From Pseudoxanthomonas mexicana (GTDB lineage: Bacteria; Pseudomonadota; Gammaproteobacteria; Xanthomonadales; Xanthomonadaceae), in NCBI RefSeq assembly GCF_001556105.1, contig NZ_LSIF01000055.1:1-64000 (forward strand): 64,000 nt of DNA, read 5' to 3'. The number at the start of each line of letters is the position of its first letter. Position 1 is the stretch's first letter. This document shows positions 1-8,827 of the stretch, piece after piece. The translations under genes and the position numbers were made by a program. The notes under the pieces were generated by a model, which searched no databases, was not told the DNA's origin, and saw only the letters and a list, made by a program, of their open reading frames with translations.

Positions 1-875
1 GGAGGAGGGGGGGCATTGGCCGGCGGGGGCGCCGAGACGGCCTCTTGTGCCCTGATTGGGCGATCCCGTGCTCTCATCCGGCTGCCGGTCACGGAGATGC
101 GATCGAGTGACAGGGTCTCCTCCGTCTTGCTGGCCGCGTCCCGTCGCGCTTCGTCGTACAGGACGCGCTGCTCTTGCTCCTGCTGCGTAGCAGCGCGGTA
201 TTGCATGCGTTCGCGGGCAGCGGTGTCCGATGCCGCCGTCGCCGGGGGCGAATCGGAATGGCGGTCGACGTCGGCAGGCAGTGCTTGGAGCACGGCTTCG
301 GGCGCGGGTGCGGCAGGCGGGCTGGGAGGTGCAGGACTCAGCGCGAGCGGGCTGCGCTTGGGCGCAGGCGCCTGGCGCGCGGCGGCCTCCGCATTCTGGC
401 GCGCAGGTCCCGGTGACGTGGCCGTGCTCCCGGCGGAGGGAGGTGGCGAGATCCTGGCTTGCATCGGTGGAAGCGCTTCGTCAGCCGCCACGGCAGGCGG
501 TGGGGAAATGTCGGCTGGTATCGGGGCCGCCGCGTCCGCCGCCGCGACGTCCGCGTCTTCGGCGGCCACGCTGAACGAGGGTTCGGCCTCCATCGGCACT
601 TCGCTGGCCACCGGCATTTCATGGGTCGGACGGAGTTGCCAGGCGATACCGGCCGCCAACAGGACCGACGCCGCCACGCCCATGCCGACCGGCCAACGCC
701 GGCGGGAGGTCGGTACCTGGCCGATCCTTGCGGGCGCGTCCTCCACGGCCGCCCGCGCGGCACCGAGGATGCGTGCATCCAGCTCGGGCGACGGGCCACC
801 GTGCGGCCCCAGTCGCGACAACGACTGCGCGAGCGCGCGCTCTTCGGGGGTCAGGGGTTCGTGGGGCATGCTCAT
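1..875 (-). CDS. membrane anti-sigma factor-like protein (partial, C-terminus beyond left edge)
   Basis: The ATG at 875 overlaps the sigma factor stop (ATGA), so the two genes are translationally coupled and this is probably its anti-sigma partner. The visible 291 residues begin with a short acidic helix region (PSPELDARILGAAR), then one membrane segment around residues 62-80 (VGMGVAASVLLAAGIAWQL), then a long Pro/Ala-rich and finally Gln/Arg-rich periplasmic part. No zinc-binding HxxxCxxC motif of the ZAS type is present. Near the visible end is LSLDRISVTGSRMR (bases 72-113), which resembles the TonB-box region of TonB-dependent receptors and also occurs in the VWA lipoprotein at 5071-6846. 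A second in-frame ATG at 869 could be the true start. The anti-sigma role is inferred from coupling and topology. The protein continues past base 1. Confidence 0.7.
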   Translation of the reverse strand, partial: MSMPHEPLTPEERALAQSLSRLGPHGGPSPELDARILGAARAAVEDAPARIGQVPTSRRRWPVGMGVAASVLLAAGIAWQLRPTHEMPVASEVPMEAEPSFSVAAEDADVAAADAAAPIPADISPPPAVAADEALPPMQARISPPPSAGSTATSPGPARQNAEAAARQAPAPKRSPLALSPAPPSPPAAPAPEAVLQALPADVDRHSDSPPATAASDTAARERMQYRAATQQEQEQRVLYDEARRDAASKTEETLSLDRISVTGSRMRARDRPIRAQEAVSAPPPANAPPP

Positions 876-1561
876 TCGTTCAATCTCGTCCGCAGCCGGT
901 CCATCGCATAGCGCAGGCGCGATTTCACGGTTTCCCGGCCGACGCCGGTGATCTCGCCGATCTCCTCCAGGGTCAGTTCCTGCTCCAGCCGCAACAGCAG
1001 CACTTCGCGCTGCTCCGGCGGCAACTCATCCATGGCCAGCTGCAGCCGCCGCCGCTGCTCGAACTCGGAGAGCTGGCGCTCCGGCGTATCCAGGTCCGGG
1101 ACGCGTGCGGTGCGCTCGTCCGCGTCGGCGGGGGCGGCGGGCCGATGCTTCAATGCGCGCCAATGGTCGTTCAGGCGATTGTGCGCGATCCGGTACAGCC
1201 ACGTACCGAACGCGGCTTCCGGTTTCCAGTCCTGGCGCGCCGTGATCACGCGCTGCCAGGTGTCCTGGAAGAACTCGTCGGCCAGCGCGGCATCGCGCAG
1301 GTGCCGTAGCAGGAACCGATACAGCGGCCCGCGATGGCGTGCATACAGCTGCTCGAACGACGACGCATCGCCAGCGGCGTAAGCCAGCATCAGGGTCTCG
1401 TCGGCGGGTTCTGCGAGGTCGTTCACTGCCGCCAGCGTAAGCGGTCCCCGCGTGTCCGTGAAGCTGGCCCGTCGCACGACCGCCGGCGCGTTCATCCATG
1501 CGTCGCCGCACAGGAACATGCGGGGAGCGGCGCGAGCGGCTGGGGCAGTGACGGTGGACAC
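872..1561 (-). CDS. ECF-type RNA polymerase sigma factor
   Basis: Encodes an extracytoplasmic-function sigma factor that would direct RNA polymerase to a stress regulon. Region 2 is seen in FEQLYARHRGPLYRFLLRHL and FQDTWQRVITARQDW. Region 4 with its helix-turn-helix is LPPEQREVLLLRLEQELTLE followed by EIGEITGVGRETVKSRLRYA. The 229-residue version starts at a GTG at 1561 and has an unusual 35-40 residue N-terminal tail. An ATG at 1495 would give a 207-residue protein of more usual ECF length, so the start is uncertain. It is followed by the coupled anti-sigma gene and is divergent from the GGDEF-EAL gene across 128 bases. The class is clear; the signal and regulon are unknown. Confidence 0.93.
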   Translation of the reverse strand: MSTVTAPAARAAPRMFLCGDAWMNAPAVVRRASFTDTRGPLTLAAVNDLAEPADETLMLAYAAGDASSFEQLYARHRGPLYRFLLRHLRDAALADEFFQDTWQRVITARQDWKPEAAFGTWLYRIAHNRLNDHWRALKHRPAAPADADERTARVPDLDTPERQLSEFEQRRRLQLAMDELPPEQREVLLLRLEQELTLEEIGEITGVGRETVKSRLRYAMDRLRTRLNE

Positions 1562-1689
1562 GTGAAGCGCAAACGGTCCAGCGGGATTGGAGGGGTTGGC
1601 GCGGGCGTTTCCGTTCAGGGGGCGGCAGGCGGTATGCTCGCTGCGGGGGACTTCCGGATACCGCCTTCCGACTCGGTCGGATCACGACC

Positions 1690-4596
1690 ATGCCTACGCC
1701 ATCGATCAGCGCCGACAGCCCGGCCAGCGCGGACGCCTCCCCGGCGGAACATATCGCGCGGGTCCTGTGTGGGTTGCTGCCGCCCGGCGCGGAACTGGCC
1801 GTGTGCTGGCGCGACTGGGCGCTGGGCAACGGCAGCGGCGCCACGCCGGGCGCACCGGCGGCGTTGCGCCGACGCGCCGAGCACGCGCTCGCTGATGTCG
1901 CGGTGGAACACGATGGCCCCGAACTGCGTGTGCATGCCTGGGACAATGCCGATGGCAACGCCCGCGTGTCGCTGGCGCTGGCCGTGCCGCAAGGACTGGC
2001 GAGCGCGGACGAAACGGCGTGGGTGACGCTGGCGCGTACGCTGCTGGTGACCTCGCTGGATGCCTCGCGGGCGCAGGCGCGCGTGGTGTCGCTGGAGAAG
2101 TCCAAGCGCCTGCAGCAGGCGCTATACGAGATCGCCGACCTGGCCGGCGCCGACCTGGAGATGCCGGAGATGCTCCGCCGCATCCACGCGGTGGTGAACT
2201 CGCTGATGTACGCGGAGAACTGCTACATCGTCCTGTACGACGACCAGCGCCGCAGCGTGCGCTTCCTCTACTTCGCCGACCAGCGCGACCCCTACATCGC
2301 CGAGCCCGAGCGCGAGTTCGGCGAAGAGGAGATGGTCAACAGCATGACCTTCGCGCTGCTGCGCCACGGCCAGCCGCTGCGTGGGCCGTCGGCGGTGATC
2401 CGGCAGAAGCTGGGCGTGGTGCGCGATCCCTCGCACGGCCCGGACAGCCTGGACTGGCTGGGCGTGCCGATGCGCCGCGACGACCGTGTCTGCGGCGCCA
2501 TCGTCGTGCAGAGCTACGACACGCCCGCCAGTTATGCCGACGAGGACCGTGCGCTGCTGGGCTATGTGGCGCAGCACATCCTCACCGCGCTCGATCGCAA
2601 GCATGCGCATGTCGAACTGGAGCACCGCGTGGCGGTGCGTACGCGCGAGCTGCAGCTCGCCAACCGTGAGCTGCAGGCCGAGATCATCGAGCGCAAGCGC
2701 GCCGAAAAGCTGCAGCGCGCACTGTTCCGCATCACCGACCTGGCCATCACGTCGGAAAACCTCGAACGCTTCTATGCCGACGTGCACGTGGTGGTCGACG
2801 AACTGATCAACGCACGGAATTTCTACATCGCGCTGGTGTCCGACGATGGCGAGGACCTGAATTTCCCGTATTCGATCGACGAGCGTGACCCGATGCGCCA
2901 GACGCGGCGCATGACCAACGGTCTCACCGAGTACGTCATCGAGGCCGGTCGTCCGCTGCTGGCGGACCGCGAGGTGATCGGCCAGCTGGCCGAAGCGGGC
3001 AAGGTGCTCCAGCATGGCCCGCCCGCTTACAGCTGGCTGGGCGTTCCCCTGTTCCGCGGCGAGGATGTCGTCGGTGCCGTGGTCGTGCAGAGCTATTCCG
3101 AAGACGTGAAGTTCACCTCGCACGACCAGAACCTGCTGACGTTCGTGGCCCACCACATCGGCAATGGCCTGGACCGGCAGCGTGCGCAGGAACGCCTGCG
3201 CAACGCGCATGCCGGGCTGGAACGCCGCGTCGACGAACGCACGCGCGAACTCGCCGAGGCGAACCTGCAGCTACGCGGGCAGATCGGCGAGCGGTTGCGC
3301 ATCGAGCAGCAGTTGACGCACCAGGCCACGCACGATGCGCTGACCGGGCTGCCCAATCGTCCGCACCTGCTGGATCGCCTGGCCGCCTCCATCGAGCGTG
3401 CGCGGCACGGCGACGGGCAGGCGTTCGCGGTGTTGTTCCTCGACCTGGACCGCTTCAAGCTGGTCAACGACAGCATGGGCCACGCCGCCGGCGACGAGCT
3501 GCTGGTGGAAGTCGCGCGGCGCATCACCATGAGCGTGCGCGACGAGGACGTGGTGTCGCGCCTGGGCGGCGACGAGTTCGCGCTGCTGGTGGAGTACGCC
3601 GAAGGCGTCGAGAACGTGCGCGATTTCGCCCAGCGCCTGCTCGCCGTGCTCGGCTTGCCGATGTGGGTGGCGGGGCGCGAACTGTTTCCCTCGGCCAGCC
3701 TTGGCATCGCGGTCTGGCATCCGCGCTACCGCAACGGCGACGAACTGCTGCGCGATGCCGACGCGGCGATGTACCGCGCGAAAGAGCAGGGCCGCGACCG
3801 CTGCGCCATGTTCGACGAAGTCATGCGCGAGGCGGCGGTGCAGAGCCTCGACCTCGAAGCCGATCTGCGCCGGGCGATCAACCATCGCGACTTCCTGCCG
3901 TTCTACCAGCCGATCCGCCGGATGGACGATGGTCGCGTGATCGGCCATGAGGCATTGCTGCGCTGGCAGCACGAGCGGCGAGGCCTGCTGCTGCCAGCCG
4001 AATTCATCGGCCTGGGCGAACACAGCGGGTTGATCGAGCAGGTCGACTGGCTGCTGTACGAACAGGTGGTGCGGCAGATCGCGCGCGGCGTCGAGGGCTA
4101 TATCTCCGTCAATGTCTCGCCACGGCATTTCCGTTCGCCCGATTTCGGCGATCGCCTGCTGGCGATGTTCGAGGCGCAGGGCGCGGACCCGTCGCGCTTG
4201 CGGCTGGAGATCACCGAAGTCGCGTTGCTCGACGATGCGCCGCGCACGCTGCGCATCCTGCGCACGCTGCGCCAGCACGGGATCCTCGCCCAGCTGGACG
4301 ATTTCGGCACCGGCTTCTCCGCGCTGTCGTACCTGCACCGGTTCCCGATCTCGGTGCTGAAGATCGACCGCAGCTTCGTGTCGGGCCTGGGCAACGAGGC
4401 GCGTCCTGAGAGCCTGGCGCTGGTGCGGGCCATCCTGGCGCTGGCCAGCACGCTGGGCATCGAAACGATCGCCGAGGGTGTGGAAACCGAAGAGCAGCGC
4501 CAGGCGCTGATCGAACTGGGTTGCCATCTCGGACAGGGCTACCTGTTGGGGCGTCCGGCCGCGCAGATGGAAGTCGTGGTCGCCGACGTAGTGTGA
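1690..4596 (+). CDS. GAF-GAF-GGDEF-EAL cyclic-di-GMP synthase/phosphodiesterase
   Basis: A 968-residue cytosolic c-di-GMP turnover enzyme. Two GAF sensor domains lie at about residues 150-305 and 345-500. Each is followed by a coiled-coil linker (HRVAVRTRELQLANREL and RRVDERTRELAEANLQL). The GGDEF domain has an intact GGDEF motif at residues 626-630 and an intact inhibitory RxxD site (RDED, 617-620) five residues before it. The EAL domain begins near residue 735. It keeps EALLRW (E754), NVSPRHF, LEITE, DDFGTGFS and the IAEGVE segment needed for metal-dependent hydrolysis. Both activities therefore look possible, with the GAF ligand deciding the balance. No transmembrane segment is seen. The gene is divergent from the ECF sigma gene. 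The start lacks a good ribosome binding site, so a slightly later start cannot be excluded. Confidence 0.95.
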   Translation: MPTPSISADSPASADASPAEHIARVLCGLLPPGAELAVCWRDWALGNGSGATPGAPAALRRRAEHALADVAVEHDGPELRVHAWDNADGNARVSLALAVPQGLASADETAWVTLARTLLVTSLDASRAQARVVSLEKSKRLQQALYEIADLAGADLEMPEMLRRIHAVVNSLMYAENCYIVLYDDQRRSVRFLYFADQRDPYIAEPEREFGEEEMVNSMTFALLRHGQPLRGPSAVIRQKLGVVRDPSHGPDSLDWLGVPMRRDDRVCGAIVVQSYDTPASYADEDRALLGYVAQHILTALDRKHAHVELEHRVAVRTRELQLANRELQAEIIERKRAEKLQRALFRITDLAITSENLERFYADVHVVVDELINARNFYIALVSDDGEDLNFPYSIDERDPMRQTRRMTNGLTEYVIEAGRPLLADREVIGQLAEAGKVLQHGPPAYSWLGVPLFRGEDVVGAVVVQSYSEDVKFTSHDQNLLTFVAHHIGNGLDRQRAQERLRNAHAGLERRVDERTRELAEANLQLRGQIGERLRIEQQLTHQATHDALTGLPNRPHLLDRLAASIERARHGDGQAFAVLFLDLDRFKLVNDSMGHAAGDELLVEVARRITMSVRDEDVVSRLGGDEFALLVEYAEGVENVRDFAQRLLAVLGLPMWVAGRELFPSASLGIAVWHPRYRNGDELLRDADAAMYRAKEQGRDRCAMFDEVMREAAVQSLDLEADLRRAINHRDFLPFYQPIRRMDDGRVIGHEALLRWQHERRGLLLPAEFIGLGEHSGLIEQVDWLLYEQVVRQIARGVEGYISVNVSPRHFRSPDFGDRLLAMFEAQGADPSRLRLEITEVALLDDAPRTLRILRTLRQHGILAQLDDFGTGFSALSYLHRFPISVLKIDRSFVSGLGNEARPESLALVRAILALASTLGIETIAEGVETEEQRQALIELGCHLGQGYLLGRPAAQMEVVVADVV

Positions 4597-4619
4597 GCGG
4601 GGCACCGCAATCAAACTAG

Positions 4620-5000
4620 CTAGCGAATATCGATCGGCTGTCCATGATAGGGACGCAGCTGTCCCGATGCGGCCTTGCCTGTGGCTGGAACAGTTCGCCA
4701 GTTGAGCCAGAAGTCGCCGGCGCAGAGTCGCCGGAATTTCACGTGGACGGTGTCGTTGGCGGGAATGTCGACCTGCTCCAGCGACGAGAGGTAGGGAGGC
4801 GCGTCGCCGTCGTAGACAGGCGCGTCGAAATCGTCATGTGCCGGTGCCGGCAGCGTCCGCTCTGCGTGGAAGCTCTTGAGCTGCACGGTGATCGCATGCT
4901 GGCGGTGATTGACCACGACGACGTCGATTCCGCAGCTTGTCACCGATGCGGCTGAGGAATACAGCAAGGCGAAGACCAGTGCGAATGTGCGGAGTGTCAT
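4620..5000 (-). CDS. small exported protein of unknown function
   Basis: A 126-residue protein that I do not recognise. The ATG at 5000 is preferred over an upstream in-frame start at 5084. It begins directly with a signal peptide (MTLRTFALVFALLYSSAASV) and avoids overlapping the gene behind it. The signal ends in VTSC, which fits a lipobox, so a lipoprotein is possible; ordinary signal peptidase cleavage is the alternative. The mature part is beta-rich with short hydrophobic stretches (GIDVVVVN, ITVQLKSF, HVKFRRLCAGDFWLNW) and two further charged loops. It lies 70 bases downstream of the YfbK-like VWA gene on the same strand and may be co-transcribed with it. Confidence 0.7.
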   Translation of the reverse strand: MTLRTFALVFALLYSSAASVTSCGIDVVVVNHRQHAITVQLKSFHAERTLPAPAHDDFDAPVYDGDAPPYLSSLEQVDIPANDTVHVKFRRLCAGDFWLNWRTVPATGKAASGQLRPYHGQPIDIR

Positions 5001-5070
5001 GACGTTTGAGTCCCTGCTTCGAGACAAGTCGATGTGTCGAGGTCCATCCCTGGACCCCAGCCGCTTCAGG

Positions 5071-6846
5071 TCACTCGCCGGCAATCGCAGGCGCGTCCGT
5101 CTTCGCCCCGACCAGCCGATACGCCTGGTCGACCATGCCGACGAACTCCGCCTTCAGGCCATACGGATCGCGACCCGTCGCCGCACGCGCGGTGCGGGCG
5201 ACATCGTTCCAGTTCCAGCCGTCGACGCGTTGACCACCGCGCAGCAGGTCGGCATAGGCCGCCACGGCACTGGCGAAACGGAAGGCATCGCTGGGTTGCG
5301 CGGTCAGCGACGTGCGCGCGATCGGTGTCTCGATCAACCGGCTGACCTCCTGGTCCGGCAGCTTGTAGCGCAGGCGCACGTGCGCGACCTCCTCGGCGGA
5401 CGCGCCGGCGGCCACCTGCTTGCCGCCGTAGCGCAACGCCGGCAGACGATCGGCGCCGCTGCCGGCCGGGGTGATCTCGTACAGCGCGGTGACTTCGTGG
5501 CCCGCACCGATGTCGCCGGCATCGACCTTGTCGTTGGCGAAGTCCTCGTTCGCCAGCACGCGGTTCTCGTAGCCGATCAGGCGGTACTCGGAGACCACGG
5601 CAGGATTGAACTCCACCTGGATCTTCACGTCGCGGGCGATGGTCAGCAGGGTCGACTGCATTTCATCCACCAGCACCTTGCGGCCTTCCTGCAGCGTGTC
5701 GATGTAGGCATGGTTGCCGTCGCCGACATCGGCCAGCTTCTCGGCCAGCGCATCGTTGTAGTTGCCGGTGCCGAAGCCCAGCGTGGTCAGCGCGATGCCG
5801 GAGGCGCGCTGGTCGGCGACCATCGTCTCCAGTGCGTCCTGGCTGACCGTGCCCACGTTGAAGTCGCCGTCGGTCGCCAGGATGACGCGGTTGACGCCCT
5901 CCTTGACGAAGGCCTGCTTCGCCATCGCGTAGGCGAGGCGGATACCGTCGCCTCCGTTGGTGCTGCCGCCGGCCTGCAGGCGGTCCAGTGCGGCAAGGAT
6001 CTCGTCATGCCGGTCGCCGGGCGTAGGCGGCAACACGAGGCCCGCGGAGCCGGCATAGACGACGATGCTGACGCGGTCCTGCGCGCGCAGTTGCTTGACG
6101 AGTTGTGCGAACGACTGCTTCAGCAGCGGCAACTTGTCCGGCGATTCCATCGAGCCGGAGGTGTCGAGCAGGAACACCAGGTTGGCCGGTGGAAGCGTCG
6201 CCTTCGGCACGTCGTAGCCCTTGATGCCGACCATCAGCAGTTGGCGTTTGGCATTCCACGGCGCCGGCGCCAGTTCGGTGGTCACGTTGAAGGGGCGGCT
6301 GCGGTCGGTCGGTACGGCATGGCCGTAGCGGAAGTAGTTGATGAACTCCTCCGCGCGCACGGCATCGGCAGGCGGGCGTTGGCCTTCGCGCAGCATGCGG
6401 CGCACATTGCTGTAGCTGCCGGTGTCAACGTCGACGGAGAACGTCGAGACCGGCTCGTCCAGCGTACGGCGCACCGGATTGTCGTCGCGCGCGGCGTACT
6501 TCTCGGTATTGGCCGACGGCGATGCGTATTGTTCGACAGCGACGTTGGCGGCCCGATACTGGACCATCATCGCGGGGGCCGGCGGTGCAGGCGGTGGGGG
6601 TGGCGCGTATGCACTGCCCGTGGCCATGACGGCCTTGGCCTGCTCGCTGCGCAGGCGGCTGCCGGTGACGGCGATGCTGTCGAGCGTCGCCTGGTCGCGC
6701 CTTGCGGTGCTTGCCTCCTGGCGGGCGTATGCCTCGGCCGCCACCGCGGCCGCTTCGGTTTCAGGGGAGTGCTGGGCGGTGGGGTTGGATTGGCAGGCGG
6801 CCAGCAGGGCGGCGGCCAGCAGGGTGAAGGTCAGGCGGTGCGACAT
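5071..6846 (-). CDS. yfbK: YfbK-type von Willebrand factor A domain lipoprotein
   Basis: A 591-residue envelope lipoprotein with signal sequence and lipobox LLAAC at the N-terminus. After a flexible Ala/Glu-rich stretch comes TLDSIAVTGSRLR (bases 6649-6687), resembling the TonB-box region of receptors and matching a motif in the anti-sigma factor at the left edge. A Pro-rich hinge follows, then the YfbK N-terminal domain (TFSVDVDTGSYSNVRRML). Next is a VWA domain with the MIDAS sequence VFLLDTSGSM, and a C-terminal domain of the DUF3520 type. Length is close to E. coli YfbK. VWA proteins of this family bind metal and protein partners at the envelope, but no precise function is established. 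Start ATG at 6846. Confidence 0.88.
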   Translation of the reverse strand: MSHRLTFTLLAAALLAACQSNPTAQHSPETEAAAVAAEAYARQEASTARRDQATLDSIAVTGSRLRSEQAKAVMATGSAYAPPPPPAPPAPAMMVQYRAANVAVEQYASPSANTEKYAARDDNPVRRTLDEPVSTFSVDVDTGSYSNVRRMLREGQRPPADAVRAEEFINYFRYGHAVPTDRSRPFNVTTELAPAPWNAKRQLLMVGIKGYDVPKATLPPANLVFLLDTSGSMESPDKLPLLKQSFAQLVKQLRAQDRVSIVVYAGSAGLVLPPTPGDRHDEILAALDRLQAGGSTNGGDGIRLAYAMAKQAFVKEGVNRVILATDGDFNVGTVSQDALETMVADQRASGIALTTLGFGTGNYNDALAEKLADVGDGNHAYIDTLQEGRKVLVDEMQSTLLTIARDVKIQVEFNPAVVSEYRLIGYENRVLANEDFANDKVDAGDIGAGHEVTALYEITPAGSGADRLPALRYGGKQVAAGASAEEVAHVRLRYKLPDQEVSRLIETPIARTSLTAQPSDAFRFASAVAAYADLLRGGQRVDGWNWNDVARTARAATGRDPYGLKAEFVGMVDQAYRLVGAKTDAPAIAGE

Positions 6847-6903
6847 GGCGCGACTCCGTGTGTGGGACAGGGAGTCGAACGCGCGGAGTCGGAAAACGGG
6901 GTT

Positions 6904-6928
6904 GGACGGAAGGGCGTTATTTCCGTCC
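6904..6928 (-). terminator. hairpin between rraB-like gene and yfbK
   Basis: Inverted repeat GGACGGAA (6904-6911) / TTCCGTCC (6921-6928), an 8-bp stem with a 9-base loop, just downstream of the RraB-like gene. There is no strong T-run. A second 8-bp stem (6937-6944 / 6949-6956) overlaps the stop codon. Termination is plausible but weakly supported. Confidence 0.35.
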
Positions 6929-6953
6929 GGTCTCCATGACGCTCCTGGGAGCG

Positions 6954-7298
6954 TCAGTCGATGGCGCCGACGTCCATGCCGTCGTAGGCGTCCAGCCCGT
7001 GTTCCTTGGCGAAGCGGTACAGCGCCTGGTTGCGCTCGTCGAGGCTGTCCGGTGTGTGGACTTCGGTCTTCTCAACGTGCAACCACCACAGGTCCGGATC
7101 CTTGCGGTTGTCCTTGTCTTCCAGGTACAGCGCGATCACGCGATAGCCCTGGTCCTGCAGCAACGGCACCACCGCCTCCAGCGCGGGCCGCGAACCGTGC
7201 GTGAAGAAGTATCCCCACACCAGCGGCTTGCGCAGGTCCCACGGGGTTTCCTTGGCCATGTTGTCGAACATCTCGACCAGTTGTTCGTGGGTGATCAT
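6954..7298 (-). CDS. RraB-family protein (regulator of ribonuclease E activity B-like)
   Basis: A 114-residue soluble acidic protein. The pattern of a short helix, then GYRVIALYLEDKD, a middle strand (LWWLHVEKTEVHT), the helix LDERNQALYRFAKEHGLD and a terminal AYDGMDVG fits the RraB fold. In that family the C-terminal YDGW/YDGM segment is a hallmark. RraB of E. coli binds RNase E and dampens its activity; related proteins of this size often have no tested role. The ATG at 7298 is preceded by CAGGAG at a good distance. It is 83 bases downstream of xseA on the same strand. Family assignment is by pattern only, and I do not claim the RNase E partner. Confidence 0.72.
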   Translation of the reverse strand: MITHEQLVEMFDNMAKETPWDLRKPLVWGYFFTHGSRPALEAVVPLLQDQGYRVIALYLEDKDNRKDPDLWWLHVEKTEVHTPDSLDERNQALYRFAKEHGLDAYDGMDVGAID

Positions 7299-7381
7299 CG
7301 GTGGGCTCCTGATGCGGTTCTGCGCGGCATCTGCCGCGCGTTGAAGGATTGTGGCTGGGGTGGCTCGATGGCGCGCCGTCG

Positions 7382-8710
7382 TTATTCCGCGCGCAGTGTC
7401 AGTCGACCATCGCCGACCTGCGCATCGATGCGTTCGCCAGGCTGCACCTGCGTCACCGAGCGCACCAGCGTGCCGTCCTCCTTGGTCACCAGCGCGTAGC
7501 CGCGGGCGACGGTCGCCAGCGGGCTGACGGCTTCCAGCGAGCGGGCGAGGGCGCGCAGGCGCAGGGCGTCGCGTTGCAGCGTGCGCGCGACCGCGGCCTG
7601 GGGGCGTGGCGCGAGGGCGAGCAGGCGCTGGCGCAACTGTTCGAGCCGGCGCTGCGGTGCATGCGCGCGCAGGACGGCGTCGGCGTGGCGGAGTGATGCG
7701 ATGCGACGCGCCTGCTGGTGCTGCCACAGGGCATGCAGGCGACGCGCGGCTTCTTCCTGCCGACGCCGGAACGCTTCCAGCCTTGCCTGCGGACGCAACG
7801 CGTTCAAGCGCAACGCAGCACGGTCCGCGCGCTGCATGGCATTGCGCAGGCGCTGCGCCTGCGTGGTGGCGAGACGACGCTGCAGTCCCTGGATACGCGC
7901 CAGCAGGTCGCGCTGGTCGGGGACCAGCAGCTCCGCCGCGACGGAGGGTGTCGGCGCCCGCAGGTCGGCGGCGAAGTCGGCGAGGGTGAAGTCGGTCTCG
8001 TGGCCGATGGCAGAGATCACCGGAACCGGTGAAGCCGCGATGGTGCGCGCCAGCCGTTCGTCGTTGAAGGCCCAGAGGTCTTCCAACGAACCGCCGCCAC
8101 GGGCGACCAGCAGCACGTCGTAGCGACCGCTGCGCGCCGCGCGCTGCAGCATGTCGATGATCTGCGCGGCCGCCGTCTCGCCCTGCACCTGCACGGGCAG
8201 CACGTCGACCTCCAGCAACGGGAATCGCCGCTGCAGGACGCTGAGCACGTCGCGCACCGCCGCGCCGGTGGGCGAGGTCAGCACGGCGAGGCGATGCACG
8301 TGGGCGGGCAGAGGCCGCTTGCGGGCGTCGTCGAACAGGCCTTCCGCAGTCAGGCGGGCTTTCAGTTCCTCGAACGCGCGGCGCAGGGCGCCTTCGCCGG
8401 CTTCTTCCAGGCTGTCGATGACCAGCTGGTAGTCGCCGCGTGCTTCGTACAGCGTCAGTCGACCGCGCGCGAGTACGCGCAGGCCTTCGCGCGGTGCGAA
8501 CTTCAGCCATTGACTCTTCGGCTTGAACATCGCGCAGCGCACCTGTGCGCGCGCATCCTTCAGCGTGAAATACAGATGGCCCGAGGCGGGGCGGGTGACG
8601 TTGCCGAGCTCGCCTTCCACCCATACCAGCGGAAACGCACCCTCGAGCAGGTCGCGCGCCAGTGTGTTGAGCTGGGTGGGCGTGAGGATGTCGCGGGCGG
8701 TGTCGGTCAT
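7382..8710 (-). CDS. xseA: exodeoxyribonuclease VII large subunit
   Basis: A 442-residue protein close to E. coli XseA in length. It has an N-terminal OB-fold ([20 protein letters not shown], then [15 protein letters not shown]), the nuclease core with [19 protein letters not shown], the glycine-rich [17 protein letters not shown] and [15 protein letters not shown], then long Arg/Ala-rich helices and a beta C-terminus. With the small subunit XseB, which is not in this window, it degrades single-stranded DNA to short oligonucleotides. The ATG at 8710 stands six bases after TATCCT, so the message may be leaderless. The gene is divergent from the BNR lipoprotein gene. Confidence 0.96.
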   Translation of the reverse strand: MTDTARDILTPTQLNTLARDLLEGAFPLVWVEGELGNVTRPASGHLYFTLKDARAQVRCAMFKPKSQWLKFAPREGLRVLARGRLTLYEARGDYQLVIDSLEEAGEGALRRAFEELKARLTAEGLFDDARKRPLPAHVHRLAVLTSPTGAAVRDVLSVLQRRFPLLEVDVLPVQVQGETAAAQIIDMLQRAARSGRYDVLLVARGGGSLEDLWAFNDERLARTIAASPVPVISAIGHETDFTLADFAADLRAPTPSVAAELLVPDQRDLLARIQGLQRRLATTQAQRLRNAMQRADRAALRLNALRPQARLEAFRRRQEEAARRLHALWQHQQARRIASLRHADAVLRAHAPQRRLEQLRQRLLALAPRPQAAVARTLQRDALRLRALARSLEAVSPLATVARGYALVTKEDGTLVRSVTQVQPGERIDAQVGDGRLTLRAE

Positions 8711-8716
8711 GGCGCA

Positions 8717-8722
8717 AGGATA
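8717..8722 (-). promoter_or_regulatory. -10-like TATCCT six bases before xseA ATG
   Basis: On the minus strand TATCCT is followed by six bases (TGCGCC) and the ATG of xseA, which would place transcription start at or next to the start codon. No clear -35 element and no Shine-Dalgarno sequence are visible. Confidence 0.45.
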
Positions 8723-8827
8723 AACGCTGGCCGATATCGACGCCGCGCTGCCTGCGTCAGCCGGTCGCAGCCTGCTGAAAGGATTCCGTGATGGAATGGC
8801 GGCCTCCCGTTGCCCGGAAGCTGCCGC

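Noticed and set aside
4909..6939. 676-codon open frame on the plus strand opposite yfbK
   Set aside because: It mirrors the yfbK coding frame, lacks domain features and a ribosome binding site; typical of high-GC antisense frames.
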